DNA of 64,000 nucleotides from Pogostemon cablin (GCA_023678885.1 CM042970.1:3946355-4010354); one strand, 5' to 3'; shown: positions 35,401-47,190, numbered from the stretch's first letter. The notes: a model not told the origin generated them from the letters alone. Translations and numbers: made by a program.

Positions 35401-36714
35401 TCTTGGAAAGGCATTTTCTGAGCTTGGTACAAAATCAGAAAGTTTGTCAATAAAACTGCAGAGAGAGGTATTACTTGGCATATTGTAAATGGTTCTTTTT
35501 GTTTGGATGGTTTTTAAACCTTTTCCGTTCTTTTATTATATTAGGCTCAGAATCTCTTGATGAATTTTGAAGAACCTTTAAAAGATTATGTTCGGGCAGT
35601 GCAGTCTGTAAAGGTCAGTACATGTCCTCAGTTTGTAGAAACATGGCTTTATTTTCAAGCAGTTAATTGGCTTTGTTTTGTAAGAAATCTGAAATACATC
35701 CTGTATCTTATCTGCATCAATAAGCATCTATTTTACTTTGTTGTGGAAATTGACTGTACTCTGTTACTTCTGAGCAGGCTGCAATAGCAGAGAGGGCAAA
35801 TGCGTTCAGGCACCATTATGAACTGACTGAAGCTATCAAGTTTAAGGAAATAGATATGTAGGACCCTGGATTCTCTAACTTATTGCTTCTCTGCGAACTT
35901 TGATAAGCCCTTTGATTTGATAACATTATCTTTGCTTCATTTGTGACGAGGCAATGCATGCTCACTGACCTTGTTTCCTTTTTATTCCCTTTCTTCCTCC
36001 CAAGCTAGTTTGCCCGTAATTTTGTATGGTATCTTTATACTTGCTTATTTTGGTGAGTCTAAAGTGTGCAAAGCTGCAAAATTGCTGTACGAGTCGGCAA
36101 GGTATCCAACTTGTGATGTTTTACATGCCTTTTGAACCCTAAAAAGTACCACCTATATCTTCCTAAGATATGAGAAGATTTACCAAAACAATCTCCAACT
36201 CCCCTTTGCGGGGTTCTTTAGACAAGGAGTTCTTTTAGGATTTATTTCAGTCTGCTGCAAATGTATAAGAAAATGGTCGAGTTTGTCCTCCATCCTAGCT
36301 TTAAAGATTTGATTGTATTATCTGTTGGTAGTTTATTGTAACTGGGATTATTTATCTGCAGGAACAAGCTCAGGCTAACGCTTTCAGAAAAACTGGTTGA
36401 AGTTGAGCATGAATATGAAGAGGTTGTGAATGACAGTTTTGCTGCATATTTTCTTGGTAATTTCTGGAACCCATGTTATCTGACTGATAATTGAATTTCT
36501 GATGCAGCTAAAAGCTGATGGTGCTGAGGCAATGAGAAGATACGAAAAGATCGTGAAGCTAATGAATGAAGAGATTTTACGATTTCAGGAAAAGAAAACA
36601 TTAGATATGGGCATAGCTTTTCATGAATTTGCCAAGGGCCAGACACACCTGGCAAACAGTATGGCAGAAGCATGGAGAAGCCTTCTTCCCAAGATCGAAG
36701 CTTGTTCCGCCTAA
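32414..36714 (+). CDS. SNX1: Sorting nexin 1 (PX and BAR domains)
   Basis: Eleven exons: 32414-32425, 32521-32658, 33191-33320, 33868-34001, 34606-34680, 34958-35117, 35334-35467, 35545-35613, 35778-35857, 36362-36422, 36508-36714. They total 1200 nt, 399 residues; Arabidopsis SNX1 has 402. The PX domain spans about residues 23-140, with the phosphoinositide-binding RRYSDF (63-68) and the PPLPEK loop (85-90). The Vps5-type BAR coiled coil fills about 165-399. The protein belongs to the retromer-linked sorting nexins on endosomes, which recycle vacuolar sorting receptors and PIN auxin carriers. The intron after exon 2 starts GC (AAG|GCATGT), all others GT. The start MINS is short, and exon 1 codes only four residues, so the 5' end is the least certain part. 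Confidence 0.95.
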
Positions 36715-37832
36715 TGAAATGCTTCTCTAGATTACTCTCATATGAGGATGGATAGATGCTCCTGTTAATGGAGGTAGATGTTGCAGTTTTATACTGTACA
36801 GACTCTCAACTGATTTCAAATTCACTTGCATATTTGTAGTTGATTTGTAATCTGGTAAGATTTCTGTCAATTGCTCAATGTAATTTTGATTGTGTGGATG
36901 TGAAATTCAGTTTCGAATAGATTAGTGGCTCACCATGAATAGCTTTTATATAACATCCTTGTACACTGTGTTTAAGGTGAGTATAATACTAATACTATAA
37001 AATAAAATGTATTTGAGAACGTATTTGTTTTGGGAGTTAAGACTCGTGAACTGTGTTCGCAATATAATAAGATATGAATCCATAAATTAAAGTTGGACCA
37101 TAGGGTTGAAATAGGGTAAAAATGTGAGATATAGGTGGTTGATATTGATTCCTCTTTTCCATATCCACATGGACCATATCTATATTTCTACAATAACCTC
37201 ATACTTCAAATCCCCTATTACACCCCATGTTACACCTAATTTTACATGGGGTGTAATATGGGATCCCACTTGTACTAAAGAAAAGCACTTAGCTAATCTA
37301 AGGGAGCCATGAGCATTATTAGACAATTACTACTATTCTTTTTCCTGTTCCTATTTACTTACTCAGGGTTGGAATGTTGTTTCTATTAATTCAACATGAA
37401 TCACTAAACCACCCACGGATCCATGTTTACTATGTTCAAGCAAACCCATTATTATTCATTTCATTCCTATGAGTAGATTGACAAAATTCCTCGTGGCTTC
37501 ATTACCATTGGAGATGGACAAACACAAGTGGATGTGTACATAGACTGACTAGCAGTAGTTCCGATGTTTCGGGTTATAAGAAATGGGTCCCTGAAGGATC
37601 AATATTCAATTTATCTAATAGGTATTGATGAGAAATTTAAAATTAAATAATGTTATTAGTTTTGTTGTTGTTTTCTTTCATGGGGGTTGAAAATGAAAAA
37701 GACACTAATGATAATTCCTATATGCTTCCATGGGTTCGAACCGCCGCAAATGGTGGATATAAGAGAAAAATAAATTAATTTCATATAACATGCATGCAAA
37801 TACATTAAAATAACTTCATGTAATAAACGGTA
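36715..37832. other. 3' flank of SNX1 and spacer, no gene seen
   Basis: The 3' UTR probably ends within the first 250 bp (AATGTAATTTTGATTGTG near 36880). The rest is AT-rich with no supported feature; a short TGTTACACC/GGTGTAATA inverted repeat lies near 37215-37258. Confidence 0.5.
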
Positions 37833-38056
37833 CTCCTTCTGTTCAATATTAACCTATTCATTTTACCACTTTGGTCATTCATCCTTAATCTATTCATTTT
37901 TCTATTTGGACTATGAGACCTACACCCTCCACTAATACAAATAAAATATGAGATCACACCCTCCACTAATACAACTGCATACTACATATAAAATAATAAT
38001 ACTCTTTGATCCACGTGCAAAAAACAAATGAATACATTGAGGATGGACGGATGAAG
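37833..38056. mobile_element. Stowaway-type MITE
   Basis: The left end CTCCTTCTGTTCAATATTAA and right end GAGGATGGACGGATGAAG are inverted and flanked by TA, 224 bp. The word ACACCCTCCACTAATACAA is repeated inside. Confidence 0.75.
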
Positions 38057-38154
38057 TATATTTATGTTAATTAGTAGTGGCAACTGATTTCAATACGAAT
38101 CTTTTGTTATATTTCGGTCTTATATTTTAATAATATGATTTTGAAAAAAATCTA

Positions 38155-38391
38155 CTCCATCTGTCCCATGTTAAGATTTTTCATTTTTTTTTTCCGAAGT
38201 TAAGATTTGCATTTCATTTTTTATTAAATTGGGTTCACACAAAACAATTAATTATTCCATAGAGTCCACAAACAACACTAATACAACTACCCACCCTATA
38301 TTAAATATTATTTCTCTTAATTCACTACACATTAAAATAGTCTATCTGTGTAAAAAAATAAACGTAAACATTAATGGCGGGCCGTAGGGAG
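38155..38391. mobile_element. Stowaway-type MITE, intact reference copy
   Basis: The left end CTCCATCTGTCCCATGTTAA and right end TTAATGGCGGGCCGTAGGGAG are inverted and flanked by TA, 237 bp. It is the uninterrupted counterpart of the split MITE at 19901-21266. Confidence 0.77.
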
Positions 38392-39101
38392 TATACCTTT
38401 AAAAAAATATCTGAAATGATTGAACTTTTCTTACCATATTACTACTTATCTAACGCGTTGTAACACAATCTTACCATATTACTTATCTAACGCGTTGCAA
38501 CATAATACGTACAACCAAAATATAATTGCACATCTCATCCATTGGATCAAGTTTAGTGAACATTTTTCTTTAAAAAAAGCACATTTTATTTTCTTTGTGA
38601 TATAATTAAGGTTAAGCTATACTAAACAATGTTAATTTAACAAGGAGATTAAACGGGGATAATGACAGAATATTTGTAGTAAACCCCACTTCAAAGCATG
38701 GCTGTGTTAGTATATATAGTGTTCTGAATATACTTATGAAATGATCATTGCAGCGTTTGAAGTATGTAATAATTAATAATACCTCAAAAAACTTAGCAAG
38801 GTTTTCATGAATGATGGCAGTGATGATCAAGAAATTAAAACCCTAATCTATTCTTCATCTTATCATCAACTCATGGCAAGAAAAACTAACCCAAAATAAA
38901 ATCTGTTGCTAAGTTCATAAAAAGATTAAGATCAAATATGGCATATTGAGATAATCAAAGAATTATGCAACTTTCAACATATGAATAAAACTGATGACCA
39001 GAGTCTTGAATATGTCACCTAATCCACTTTATCACAACCATTATAACTCCTAAATTCAATCTACAAACACTATGAATTCTGCTTTCCTCATTAAGAAAAT
39101 A

Positions 39102-40268
39102 TCAACAATTAAACAACATTAAAGCAATACTCACCATGGAAGCAAGAATCATGAGCACCAATCTTCCCTTGTTTTCCACAATCGAACTGGAGAAATCAAA
39201 CTTGTATTTCATACTCATGTTGGAATACATAATCCCCCAATGCTGCCCTGATTTCCGGCGACGGCCCTCTGTAACATTGGTAGCATTGCTGTTCATCGTC
39301 AATTCACCCTCACCATCAAATAGTTCATAGATGTATGCTTCGCCCACCCCTTCTTTCCTCAATGGAGTCCCCATTCCAGATCTCAAATGTCTCACCAATC
39401 CGGTCAAATACATCTCCGCATAGTTTCTGGTGGACTCCCCCTCAGCTTCCGCCGGCCACCCTGTCTCCGCCACAATCACCGGAATACTTTCCTCCCCTGA
39501 AACTGCCATAGCAGCAATTACAGCGTCCACCATCATGTCGAACAGATTCCGGTACCTCACTCCGGTGATGCTGTCGTCGCGGTAATTGAACGGATTATCC
39601 TGAAACAGAACGTAACCGATTGGAATTTCAGAGTGGATTATGTAGAGATTGTACGGGTAGAGATTGATTAAGAAGGAAGAGTTGGTTTCGTCTAGGAACT
39701 GAAGCAATGGGCGAATAATCAGAGTGCCAATTGGCTCCTGGAACTCGGCGGCGGATGGGGGAAACGACGTCGTCATGATGTCGATGAAAGAGAGAGTGGT
39801 GGAGATACGGATTGTTCGTATGCCGAGTTCGAGGAGGGATTGCTGGAGGTTGCGCATGGCTGGGAGTAGAACGGTGGATGGATCGAGGGTTGGATCAGCG
39901 GCGGTGGCAGTAATGACGTCGGAGCCGGCGGATATGATAGAAATTTGAGTGCGGGGGTAGTAGGGGAGAACGTGTGAGTAGAGCCAGAGGGTGGCGGCGG
40001 AGCGATTGGCGGCGAAGGAGGGGATAAGGTGGTTGGGTACGGTGAGGAGGACGGTGATATTGGTGTATGAGAATGCACGCACAGCCTCTGGAGTTGGTTC
40101 GATTAGTCGAACGGCGGAGACAGAGAGCTGCCGGAGGGTGGATGCGACGTGATCGGGTGGTGGAAGGTTGGGGATGGAGGGGTTGTAGGTGATACCGACG
40201 GTGGTTGCGGTGGCGGCGGTGGAGAGGAAGAGGAGGGTAATGGCGGTGGAGAGGAAGAGAGAAGCCAT
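39102..40268 (-). CDS. GH17 glucan endo-1,3-beta-glucosidase-like, probably GPI-anchored
   Basis: A single exon codes 388 residues. Residues 1-22 form a signal peptide (MASLFLSTAITLLFLSTAAT), and the mature start TTVGITYNPSIPNLPPP is the GH17 start. VRLIEPTP, the nucleophile motif VIVAETGWP (Glu269) and QHWGIMYSN with KYKFDF near 342-359 are in family order. The usual GNEV motif is AGSDV (114-118), so the position often assigned to the acid/base Glu is Asp117. The last 20 residues are hydrophobic after a small-residue site (FSSS, about 359-362), as in GPI-anchored wall enzymes; no CBM43 domain follows. Two in-frame Met codons lie upstream (ORF opens at 40493), but the signal peptide supports 40268. 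It may act on callose, or be catalytically weak. Confidence 0.9.
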   Translation of the reverse strand: MASLFLSTAITLLFLSTAATATTVGITYNPSIPNLPPPDHVASTLRQLSVSAVRLIEPTPEAVRAFSYTNITVLLTVPNHLIPSFAANRSAATLWLYSHVLPYYPRTQISIISAGSDVITATAADPTLDPSTVLLPAMRNLQQSLLELGIRTIRISTTLSFIDIMTTSFPPSAAEFQEPIGTLIIRPLLQFLDETNSSFLINLYPYNLYIIHSEIPIGYVLFQDNPFNYRDDSITGVRYRNLFDMMVDAVIAAMAVSGEESIPVIVAETGWPAEAEGESTRNYAEMYLTGLVRHLRSGMGTPLRKEGVGEAYIYELFDGEGELTMNSNATNVTEGRRRKSGQHWGIMYSNMSMKYKFDFSSSIVENKGRLVLMILASMVSIALMLFNC

Positions 40269-40836
40269 TTTTGGAGAAGGTAATCGAGTGGGAATGGCGG
40301 GTTCAGTTACTTTGTGCGTGTTGGGGGTGCTCACTGTGCTGCACGGCGTATGATAGCACCATGGGCGCCAAATTCTGTTGGATGGAGAAATTATTCCCTG
40401 CAGCACGTGTATATGAGACTGACCCATCACGATTGTCCAGCCCAATAAGGCCCAAAATGAGACTGACACATCACAAATATTGATTGAAAACAATACAATT
40501 TAAATCGCTAATTGTCTATCCCAATAAGGCCGACAATTGAAGCCCAAGAAACAACCCAAAAGCCTAAAGAGCCGACCGGCCCGACTCGAGGGGCTCAACT
40601 AGTTTGACCTTTCTCTACCAGTTCGTCGACGTGGCTGCTCCTCATAGGTGGTTCTTTCGGGACACTAAATGTAGAAGAAATGGGCGACAAATGCCTCATC
40701 CATATAATGGAATATATATAATATATAATGTATATTCTCCTAATTTTAAAGTCATATATGATTTAAAATGCTGAAATTTACATAAATACTTGACTCAGTT
40801 TGTAACTGAATTAAAATAAAATGACTCAATTGTATA

Positions 40837-41066
40837 CTCCCTCCGTCCTGCACCAAGGGTGCATTTTGTTTTTTTCACGTGAATTAAAGAGTATTATTAT
40901 TTAATATGTAGTGGGTAGTTATATTAGTGGGAGTGTGGGCCCCATATTTTAATTGTATTAGTGGGTGAGTATGAGACCCATGTGTATAAAAAAGGAAAGA
41001 TGACCGACCCTTTGGATGTGACAACCAAAATGGAAAAAAGAGACACTTGGTGCAGGACTGAGGGAG
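40837..41066. mobile_element. Stowaway-type MITE (62.2-kb family)
   Basis: The ends CTCCCTCCGTCCTGCACCAA and TTGGTGCAGGACTGAGGGAG are nearly perfect inverted repeats flanked by TA, 230 bp. The body shares ATTAAAGAGTATTATTATTT and GTAGTGGGTAGTT with the copy at 62245-62468. It lies about 570 bp upstream of the GH17 start. Confidence 0.85.
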
Positions 41067-42100
41067 TATATATATTTATGAACTGATTATATATATTCTT
41101 GATTCGTTATAGTTTTTAAATCGAATTAATAATAATTTGTCATTTTGAGCATTTAAACATTTTTTACTAAATATATTGCATTAAAAATTTTAATAAATCA
41201 TTTATGGTACATAAAATTTTTAATCTTAAATGTATTAGATGAGTAATAAATGTTAGAGGGTAAAATAACAAAAAAATCTAGTTGCAAGAGCTTCTCATAA
41301 CTTGTGTAATAGAAAATATAAAAATGTAACAAAGCATTTAATGTAATATTAAATGAAACATCAAATTAAAAGAGGTGATTCAGATTGAACATTTAGTGCT
41401 TCATCATTAACAATTTCATGGATGCAAAAATAGTTCAGAAAAAAAAATAGAAATTAGCACTTCACCAATAAGAAAATATCACATTGCTCACGAATGCAAC
41501 ATTATGCAATTTAAATGTCTAGTTATATGAAAATCTTGTTCCTATCGTAATTTAGAGTCGGTTATGGAGCAAGAGATTTCTTATAGTTTATGATCTATTT
41601 TTATTTCTACATTTAAAGTTTCTATTTGAATATAATATTAACTTTCAAGTTATAATTGTCTTTTTAATTTATATTTAAAGAGGTTCCAATACCATAGCAC
41701 ACAGAATAAGATGATCTTACTAGCAAATTGAATTTTCGGTTCACCACTAAAAAACATAACAAAGAATAGTCCAATTGCTAAATAACAATTGTTATGCCTA
41801 ACAAATTTTGAGAGTATACTAACGACGTCAAAGCTTCTATACGATCTCAATTGTTAAATTAATTCTTACTAATAAATAAAAAAAAAGTGCATTAGGTGCA
41901 CCCTAAAATTTTACCTCGTTGCTGCATGAAATTCATCTACATTAATTTATTACCAACGATAAAGTTGCAGCCGGCCGTGGGACTTCGTATTTGACAAGCT
42001 GGATAGTTTGATTTTCAATATTATATCCTATGGATGCTGTCTCTAGTAAATGTCCCATAGTTTCAAATTTTAAAATTTTGGGTATTTTCTTGAAGGTTGA
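41067..42100. other. Intergenic, no gene seen
   Basis: AT-rich. I find no coding region, transposon end or repeat that I can support. Confidence 0.5.
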
Positions 42101-42104
42101 TCAA

Positions 42105-42110
42105 TATATA
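42105..42110 (+). promoter_or_regulatory. TATA-like box before the MYB-CC chimera
   Basis: TATATA followed by GAGAGAG lies 79 bp before the ATG at 42189, a suitable distance for a short leader. The box alone is weak evidence in AT-rich DNA. Confidence 0.35.
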
Positions 42111-42188
42111 GAGAGAGCAAGATTATCCAAGGAAAAATGAGTTTGATGCTTCATTAATTAACCTTGTATGATGGCAAATTAAAAAGTG

Positions 42189-42519
42189 ATGAAGCTTTTC
42201 ATTTTGTTGATGTTTGTGGTAGTAAATATGGTGGATGTGAAAGGTGCAGTGGATACAGATCATCAGGGCCAAAAGATCAATATCATGTATATAGTTACAT
42301 GATTAATTATATTATTGCACTCAATTAATTAGATCATGTATAACTGCATTCAACTTATTTCTCATGTATAATTCTACCATTTGCAGTGATATGCAGCTGA
42401 AGGAAGCTCTGCAACTGCAGCTAGACCAACAAATGAGTCTCCATGACCAACTAAAGGTACATGTTTTGCTCAATTAACGTACGGATCTAGATCCGTACAC
42501 TCGTATTAATATTTACTCT

Positions 42520-42552
<33 letters not shown>

Positions 42553-42681
42553 CTAATCTAGACTCAAAGAAGCTTGCAATTGAGGATCCAAGAACAGGGA
42601 AAACAATTAAAAATGATGATGGATGAGCTCAAAAAACAAGACGAGATACTTCCTATAATCAAATATTCCAGCAGATTGTGA
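42189..42681 (+). CDS. Small protein: signal-peptide-like start joined to a MYB-CC coiled coil
   Basis: Exons 42189-42286, 42387-42456 and 42562-42681 sum to 288 nt (95 residues) with GT-AG introns. Residues 1-19 (MKLFILLMFVVVNMVDVKG) look like a secretory signal peptide. Residues about 34-84 match the MYB-CC (LHEQLE) coiled coil of PHR1-like phosphate-response factors: LKEALQLQL, MSLHDQLK and SLQLRIQEQGKQLK. The exon break after LHDQLK is at the usual place in that family. The MYB DNA-binding domain is absent, and an in-frame TAA precedes the ATG. Exons 2 and 3 are certainly of MYB-CC origin; exon 1 is inferred from frame and splice sites. It may be a decayed fragment, a secreted peptide or a dimerising microprotein. 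Confidence 0.5.
42514..42552. repeat. Poly-T run in the last intron
   Basis: About 32 consecutive T before the acceptor CTAATCTAG, longer than a normal polypyrimidine tract. Confidence 0.8.
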
Positions 42682-43111
42682 ACATGATCGAAGTTGAACT
42701 CTTGTAAAAGTTTCATGAATTGATTATCTGCTTCACAAATAATTGCCAAGTGTAAGCTAACACTTCCACAATTAATATATATCGGATTAAATCATTTGAG
42801 GTTAATGCACTTTGATTCATTTACAAAAAACCCATAATTTCAAATTGAGTTCTAGACGTTGCTTTTTTTGTCCTATGTGTTAAGGGTTTTTAATGAATAA
42901 AAAGTTGCATTTTGATCCATACAAAGGGTTTTAGGGGGAAAAAGAAGGAGCTATTTTTGTAGTTAATTTGAAACTACAAACGGGACATGATCATCTACTC
43001 TGACGAGGGTTTTTTTTTTCTTCTTCTATGGACCATCAAATGCAATTTTTTTTTAATTTATAATTTCAGTCTACATTTTATCATTTAGATGTATGATGAT
43101 AAGGCTGTATG

Positions 43112-43983
43112 TGTTGTGGAAGGGGAATCCTATCCTACTAGGACAGATAATAGACAATGATATATTTGACATAACGGAAACACAATAAATCCAAAATAAT
43201 ATCAATGCATCAATCCTTCCACTCTAATCGTAATAGGCAAGAAACCACAAACCAAATAAATAAGCAGAAAATATACGAAATCGACACCAATATTTTTAAC
43301 GTGGAAAACCGCTCAAGTTGAGGGTAAAAACCATGGGGCCCTGTCCATGAAATAATCCACTATCAAGCAAGAATACACCGTTTATCTCTCTATTACAAAT
43401 AGAGGCACACCACAGAATCACCAAAATAACCTCAAGAGAATCACTCTTAGAATACAAGACAACAATAGGAGAAGATATAATAAAATAATACAAAGAGAAT
43501 ACAAATCACCCGATTCTCATTTGTACCCGTTGGAGATGTTTCTACGAAATCCACTCCAATCAATATGTAGAGAACGTCGCCACGAACTCCCCCTTTAAAT
43601 TTGGAGTGAAACGGTGAAGAAACAGACCTCCAAATTGGATAGCTTTCTCACACACTCTTCTTTCCCTCTCTCCCCTGTTTTCTCTCAATTTTTGGTTCTG
43701 CTATAATTCTTGCTTCTGACCTCAAATTCAGGCAGCTGCTGGTGAACTTAAATCAACTAACTGATCCAGATCCTCTCCTGTACTGCAGTGAATTTCCTCT
43801 CAGTATTCATGTGAACAGTGTTTTCACTGTTCATGTGAATAGTGAGAGGAAATGGACCCTCCCGTACTGAAGAGGATCCATTTCCATCAACTAACCCACT
43901 TATGGGTTGTGGGCAATCACTATTAATCAAAACATGGCCTTATTAAATTAATCAAATGCGCCATTTTCCTTGGGCTTCTAACA
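43112..43983 (-). mobile_element. 3' LTR of the copia element
   Basis: It reads TGTTGTGGAAGGGG to GGGCTTCTAACA on the + strand. It matches the right LTR closely outside the insert at 43762-43895, but it lacks the last about 45 bp that the right copy has after GGGCTTCTA. Confidence 0.85.
43762..43885. mobile_element. Foldback MITE inside the copia LTR, 9-10-bp target duplication
   Basis: ATCAACTAAC occurs on both sides (43752-43761 and 43886-43895), and the other LTR has only one such word. The insert is an almost complete hairpin: ATTCATGTGAACAGTG meets CACTGTTCATGTGAATAG around the centre at 43820. The 9-10-bp duplication suggests a Mutator-like origin. Confidence 0.75.
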
Positions 43984-44020
43984 ATCTCCCCTTCCCAAAT
44001 AGTTGGCTGCAACATCACAC

Positions 44021-44557
44021 CTATCTCGAGCTCACGCAGGCCAGCTCGGCACACAATTCATGCTTCTCGTGGATAACTACTTTAGTCATCATATCCGCGA
44101 AATTTCTTTCAGTATGAATTTTCTCCAGCTTCATAAGCTGCTTCTCTAGCACCATTCTGAGCCAATGATACCTCACATCAATATGTTTCGTCCGAGCATG
44201 ATACATGGAATTCTTGCTCAAATTTATAGCACTCTGACTGTCACAGAATACTATGTATTCTTCTTGCTTCAATCCCAAATCCTGGAAAAGTCTTCTCATC
44301 CACATCATTTCTTTTCCAGCTTCATTTGATGCAATATACTCTGCCTCCGTAGTAGATAAGGCAACACACTTCTGCAACTTTGATTGCCATAAGATAGCTC
44401 CTCCTGCAAAAGTAAACAAATAGCCTGAAGTTAATTTTCTCCCATCGAGATCACCTGCCATATCAGAATCTACAAACCCTTCAAGTCTCGACTTTGAACC
44501 TCTAAAACTCAAACATAATTTTGAAGTTCCCCTCAAATATCTGAAAATCCACTTCAC
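44021..44557 (-). pseudogene. copia RNase H
   Basis: On the - strand the open frame contains WIFRYLRGT, GFVDSDMAGDLDGRKLTSGY, VALSTTEAEYIA, FCDSQSAINLSKN and KHIDVRYHWLR in order. These carry the catalytic Asp, Glu and Asp of the copia RNase H. Upstream it is separated from RT by stops near 44567 and 44700-44830. Confidence 0.92.
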
Positions 44558-44559
44558 AG

Positions 44560-45600
44560 CTTTCTAATGTTCTTTTCCTGGATTGGAAAGAAACCTGCTC
44601 ACCAAGCTAACAGCTTGAGCAATATTTGGCCTCGTGCATACCATGACATACATCAAAGAACCAACTGCAGAGGAGTAAGGTATTGTTTCCATCTCATCAT
44701 TCTATTCTTTTGTTGTGGGACACGATCTCTTACTCAATTTGAAGTGATTAGCATGTGGTGTGGACATGGGTTTAGCATGCTTCATGTTAAACCTCTCAAG
44801 CACATTCTCAACATACTTCTCCTGTGACAACTACAATTTTTCTGTTTTCCTGTCACCAAAAATCTCCATTCCCAATATCTGCTTTGCTGAATCTAAATCC
44901 TTCATGTCAAAGGATTTAGACAGCTCCTCCTTCAACATGCTAATCATTACAATATTAGTTCCCACAATCAACATATCATCAACATAAAGCAACAAAATAA
45001 TAAAATTACCATCCGGGAACTGTTTGACATAAACAAAGTGATCTGCCTCCATTCTTTTATAACTCTGGCTAGCCATAAAAGAATCAAATCTTTTGTACCA
45101 CTGTATTGAAGAAGCTTGCTTCAAGCCATACAAACTTTTTCTCAACTTGCAAACCAAGTGCTCATGCCCTTTAACCTCAAATCCTTCCGGCTGGTTCATG
45201 TAAATATGCTCATCCAATTCTCCATGCAAGAATGTTGTTCGAACATCAAGTTGTTCAATCTCAAGGTTCAAGCTAGCTGCCAATCCCAAGATAATATGGA
45301 TGGAAGTCATCTTCACCACCGCTGAAAAAATCTCATCAAAGTCTACTACCTTCTTCTGAGTAAATCCCTTGACTAGCAATCTTGCCTTGTGTCTCACTAT
45401 CTTGTCTCCATCTTTCTTTAGCTTGAAAACCCGTTTGTTCCTCAGAACTCTCTTGCCTTTCGTAAGCTTGACCAAATCATATGTTTCATTCTTATGCAAA
45501 GAACTCATCTATTCTTGCATAGCCTTAAACCACTGATTCTTGTCTTTCATAGACTGTACCTCTTGAAAAGTCTCCAGCTCCTCATCATCAGTGATTAATG
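44560..45600 (-). pseudogene. copia reverse transcriptase
   Basis: The open part (44831-45508) reads NETYDLVKLTKGKR, KARLLVKGFTQ, LDVRTTFLHGELDE, YMNQPEGF, KLRKSLYGLKQ and the catalytic LLLYVDDMLIVG box (about 44955-44995). It ends with LGMEIF. The changed LDVRTTFLHG (usually LDVKTAFLHG) and the stops at both sides point to decay. Confidence 0.92.
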
Positions 45601-45604
45601 CCCA

Positions 45605-46770
45605 CTATGAACTTGGATATAATGTATTTGGTCTCCGGCTTCTCACAGTTCTTCCACTCTGTTCTCCTGAAGTTTCTGGCGGTACATCTTGCTTGTTCCA
45701 CGTCGCTTGTATCTGGCTCAACTGGATCAGGATTAAATAAAGTCTGCTCACCATCTTCAGCTTCAATTTTTCAGCTTCGTTTTCATTCTCATTCTCACCA
45801 TTTTCTCCACCATCTCTCGCATCAATGGTAGGAATCACATCTGGTGATAGATCAACTACACCTATAGGCATTTGTGTAGTGCTCTTCCCCTTCTTCACAT
45901 CTTCCATCATCTCATTCTCATGGAAGATAACATCTCTGCTTCTGATAAGTGTCCTCCTCTCTGGATCCCATAATCTGTATCCGAACTTCTCATCTCCGTA
46001 GCCAACAAATATACAAGGTGTAGATTTGCTATCCAACTTGCTTTTTTGCTCCTTCGATACATGCATGAATGCCTTGTATCCGAACACCTTCAAGTGAGAA
46101 TAAGAGACGTTCTTCCCACTCTACACCCTCTCTGGAATATCACCTTCCAAAGGAACCGACAGAGATCTGTTAATCAAGTAGCAAGCAGTCAACAAGGCTT
46201 CACCCCAGAAGGTCTTTGGTAGTTTAGCCAAACTCAACATACACCTAACTTTATCCATAATGGTTCTGTTCATCCTTTCTGCTACACCATTATGCTGTGG
46301 AGTACCGGGTTCTCTTCTCTCATGTCTCACACCATGTCAAGCACAATATTCTTTGAACTCTCTGGAAGTATACTCTTCATCATTATCAGTTCTCAGACAC
46401 TTTAGTAGCTTTCCTATCTGTCTTTCAACTATGGTGTGGAATTTCTGAAAATACTGAAATACTTCACTCTTGTTCTTCAAGAAATACACCCAAACTTTCC
46501 GTGAAGCATCATCAATAAAAGTGGAAATATTTGTTTCCACCTAGGGACTCCACCTTGAGAGGACCGCAAACATCAGAACATATTAGTTCCAAAACATCAT
46601 TCTTTAGTTTAAAATTTGAACGAAAATAAATTCTAGTTTGTTTACCAAATATACAATAATCACATGGATTAAGTGACTTACCTTGTGTAGTGGGGATCAG
46701 AGACTCCTTGGTTAGGATTTGCAATCATTTCTCACTCATGTGCCAAGTCTGTTGTGCCATAAATTCGGGG
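45605..46770 (-). pseudogene. copia integrase
   Basis: The GAG pre-integrase motif LWHNRLGT (about 46745) is followed by CDYCIFGKQ, the core ELICSDVCGPL (first Asp), FIDDASRKVWVYF, LRTDNDEEY (second Asp) and TPQHNGVAERMNRT (Glu). The C-terminal part reads FGYKAFMHV, KSTPCIFVGY and RSRDVIFHE. Stops occur near 46121, 46335 and 46540. Confidence 0.92.
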
Positions 46771-46879
46771 AAGAATCATCAACAACTGCTAGTAACTGGT
46801 CCCGAGCAATCTTAAGTTTTGTCCTGTAGAGTGTACAATAAAGCTTTCCTTTGCCAACAAGCAAAGAACCCATGATGAG

Positions 46880-47190
46880 CCTCCAATTTCCATGTGCAAA
46901 TTTCTACTCGATCCCCTCTTTATCAAGTACATTAATAGCAATCAAGTTGTGGCGCAACTGCGGGATATGTCTCGCATTCTTCAATGTCAATTTATATCCC
47001 AATTCTATCTCAACAACCATGTCACCAATGCCAACTACCAGTGCAACACTCTTGTTTCCCATGAACAAGTTCCCAAAGTCTCCAGCTCTGTAGCTTGTGA
47101 ACAACTCTCTCTTCGGAGTACAATGATGAGAAGCACCTGAATCAACAATTCATTCAACATCGGGATCCTCCACATGACAACACTCATCGC
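46880..47190 (-). pseudogene. copia protease
   Basis: The active site reads VDSGASHHCTP near 47130 with the DSGA triad. MGNKSVALVVGIGD and LKNARHIPQLRHNLIA follow, all standard copia protease motifs. In-frame stops flank the segment. Confidence 0.85.

Noticed and set aside
40269..40493. Longer N-terminus of the GH17 protein (75 residues upstream)
   Set aside because: The added part has no family similarity, and the signal peptide beginning at 40268 is a normal secretory start.
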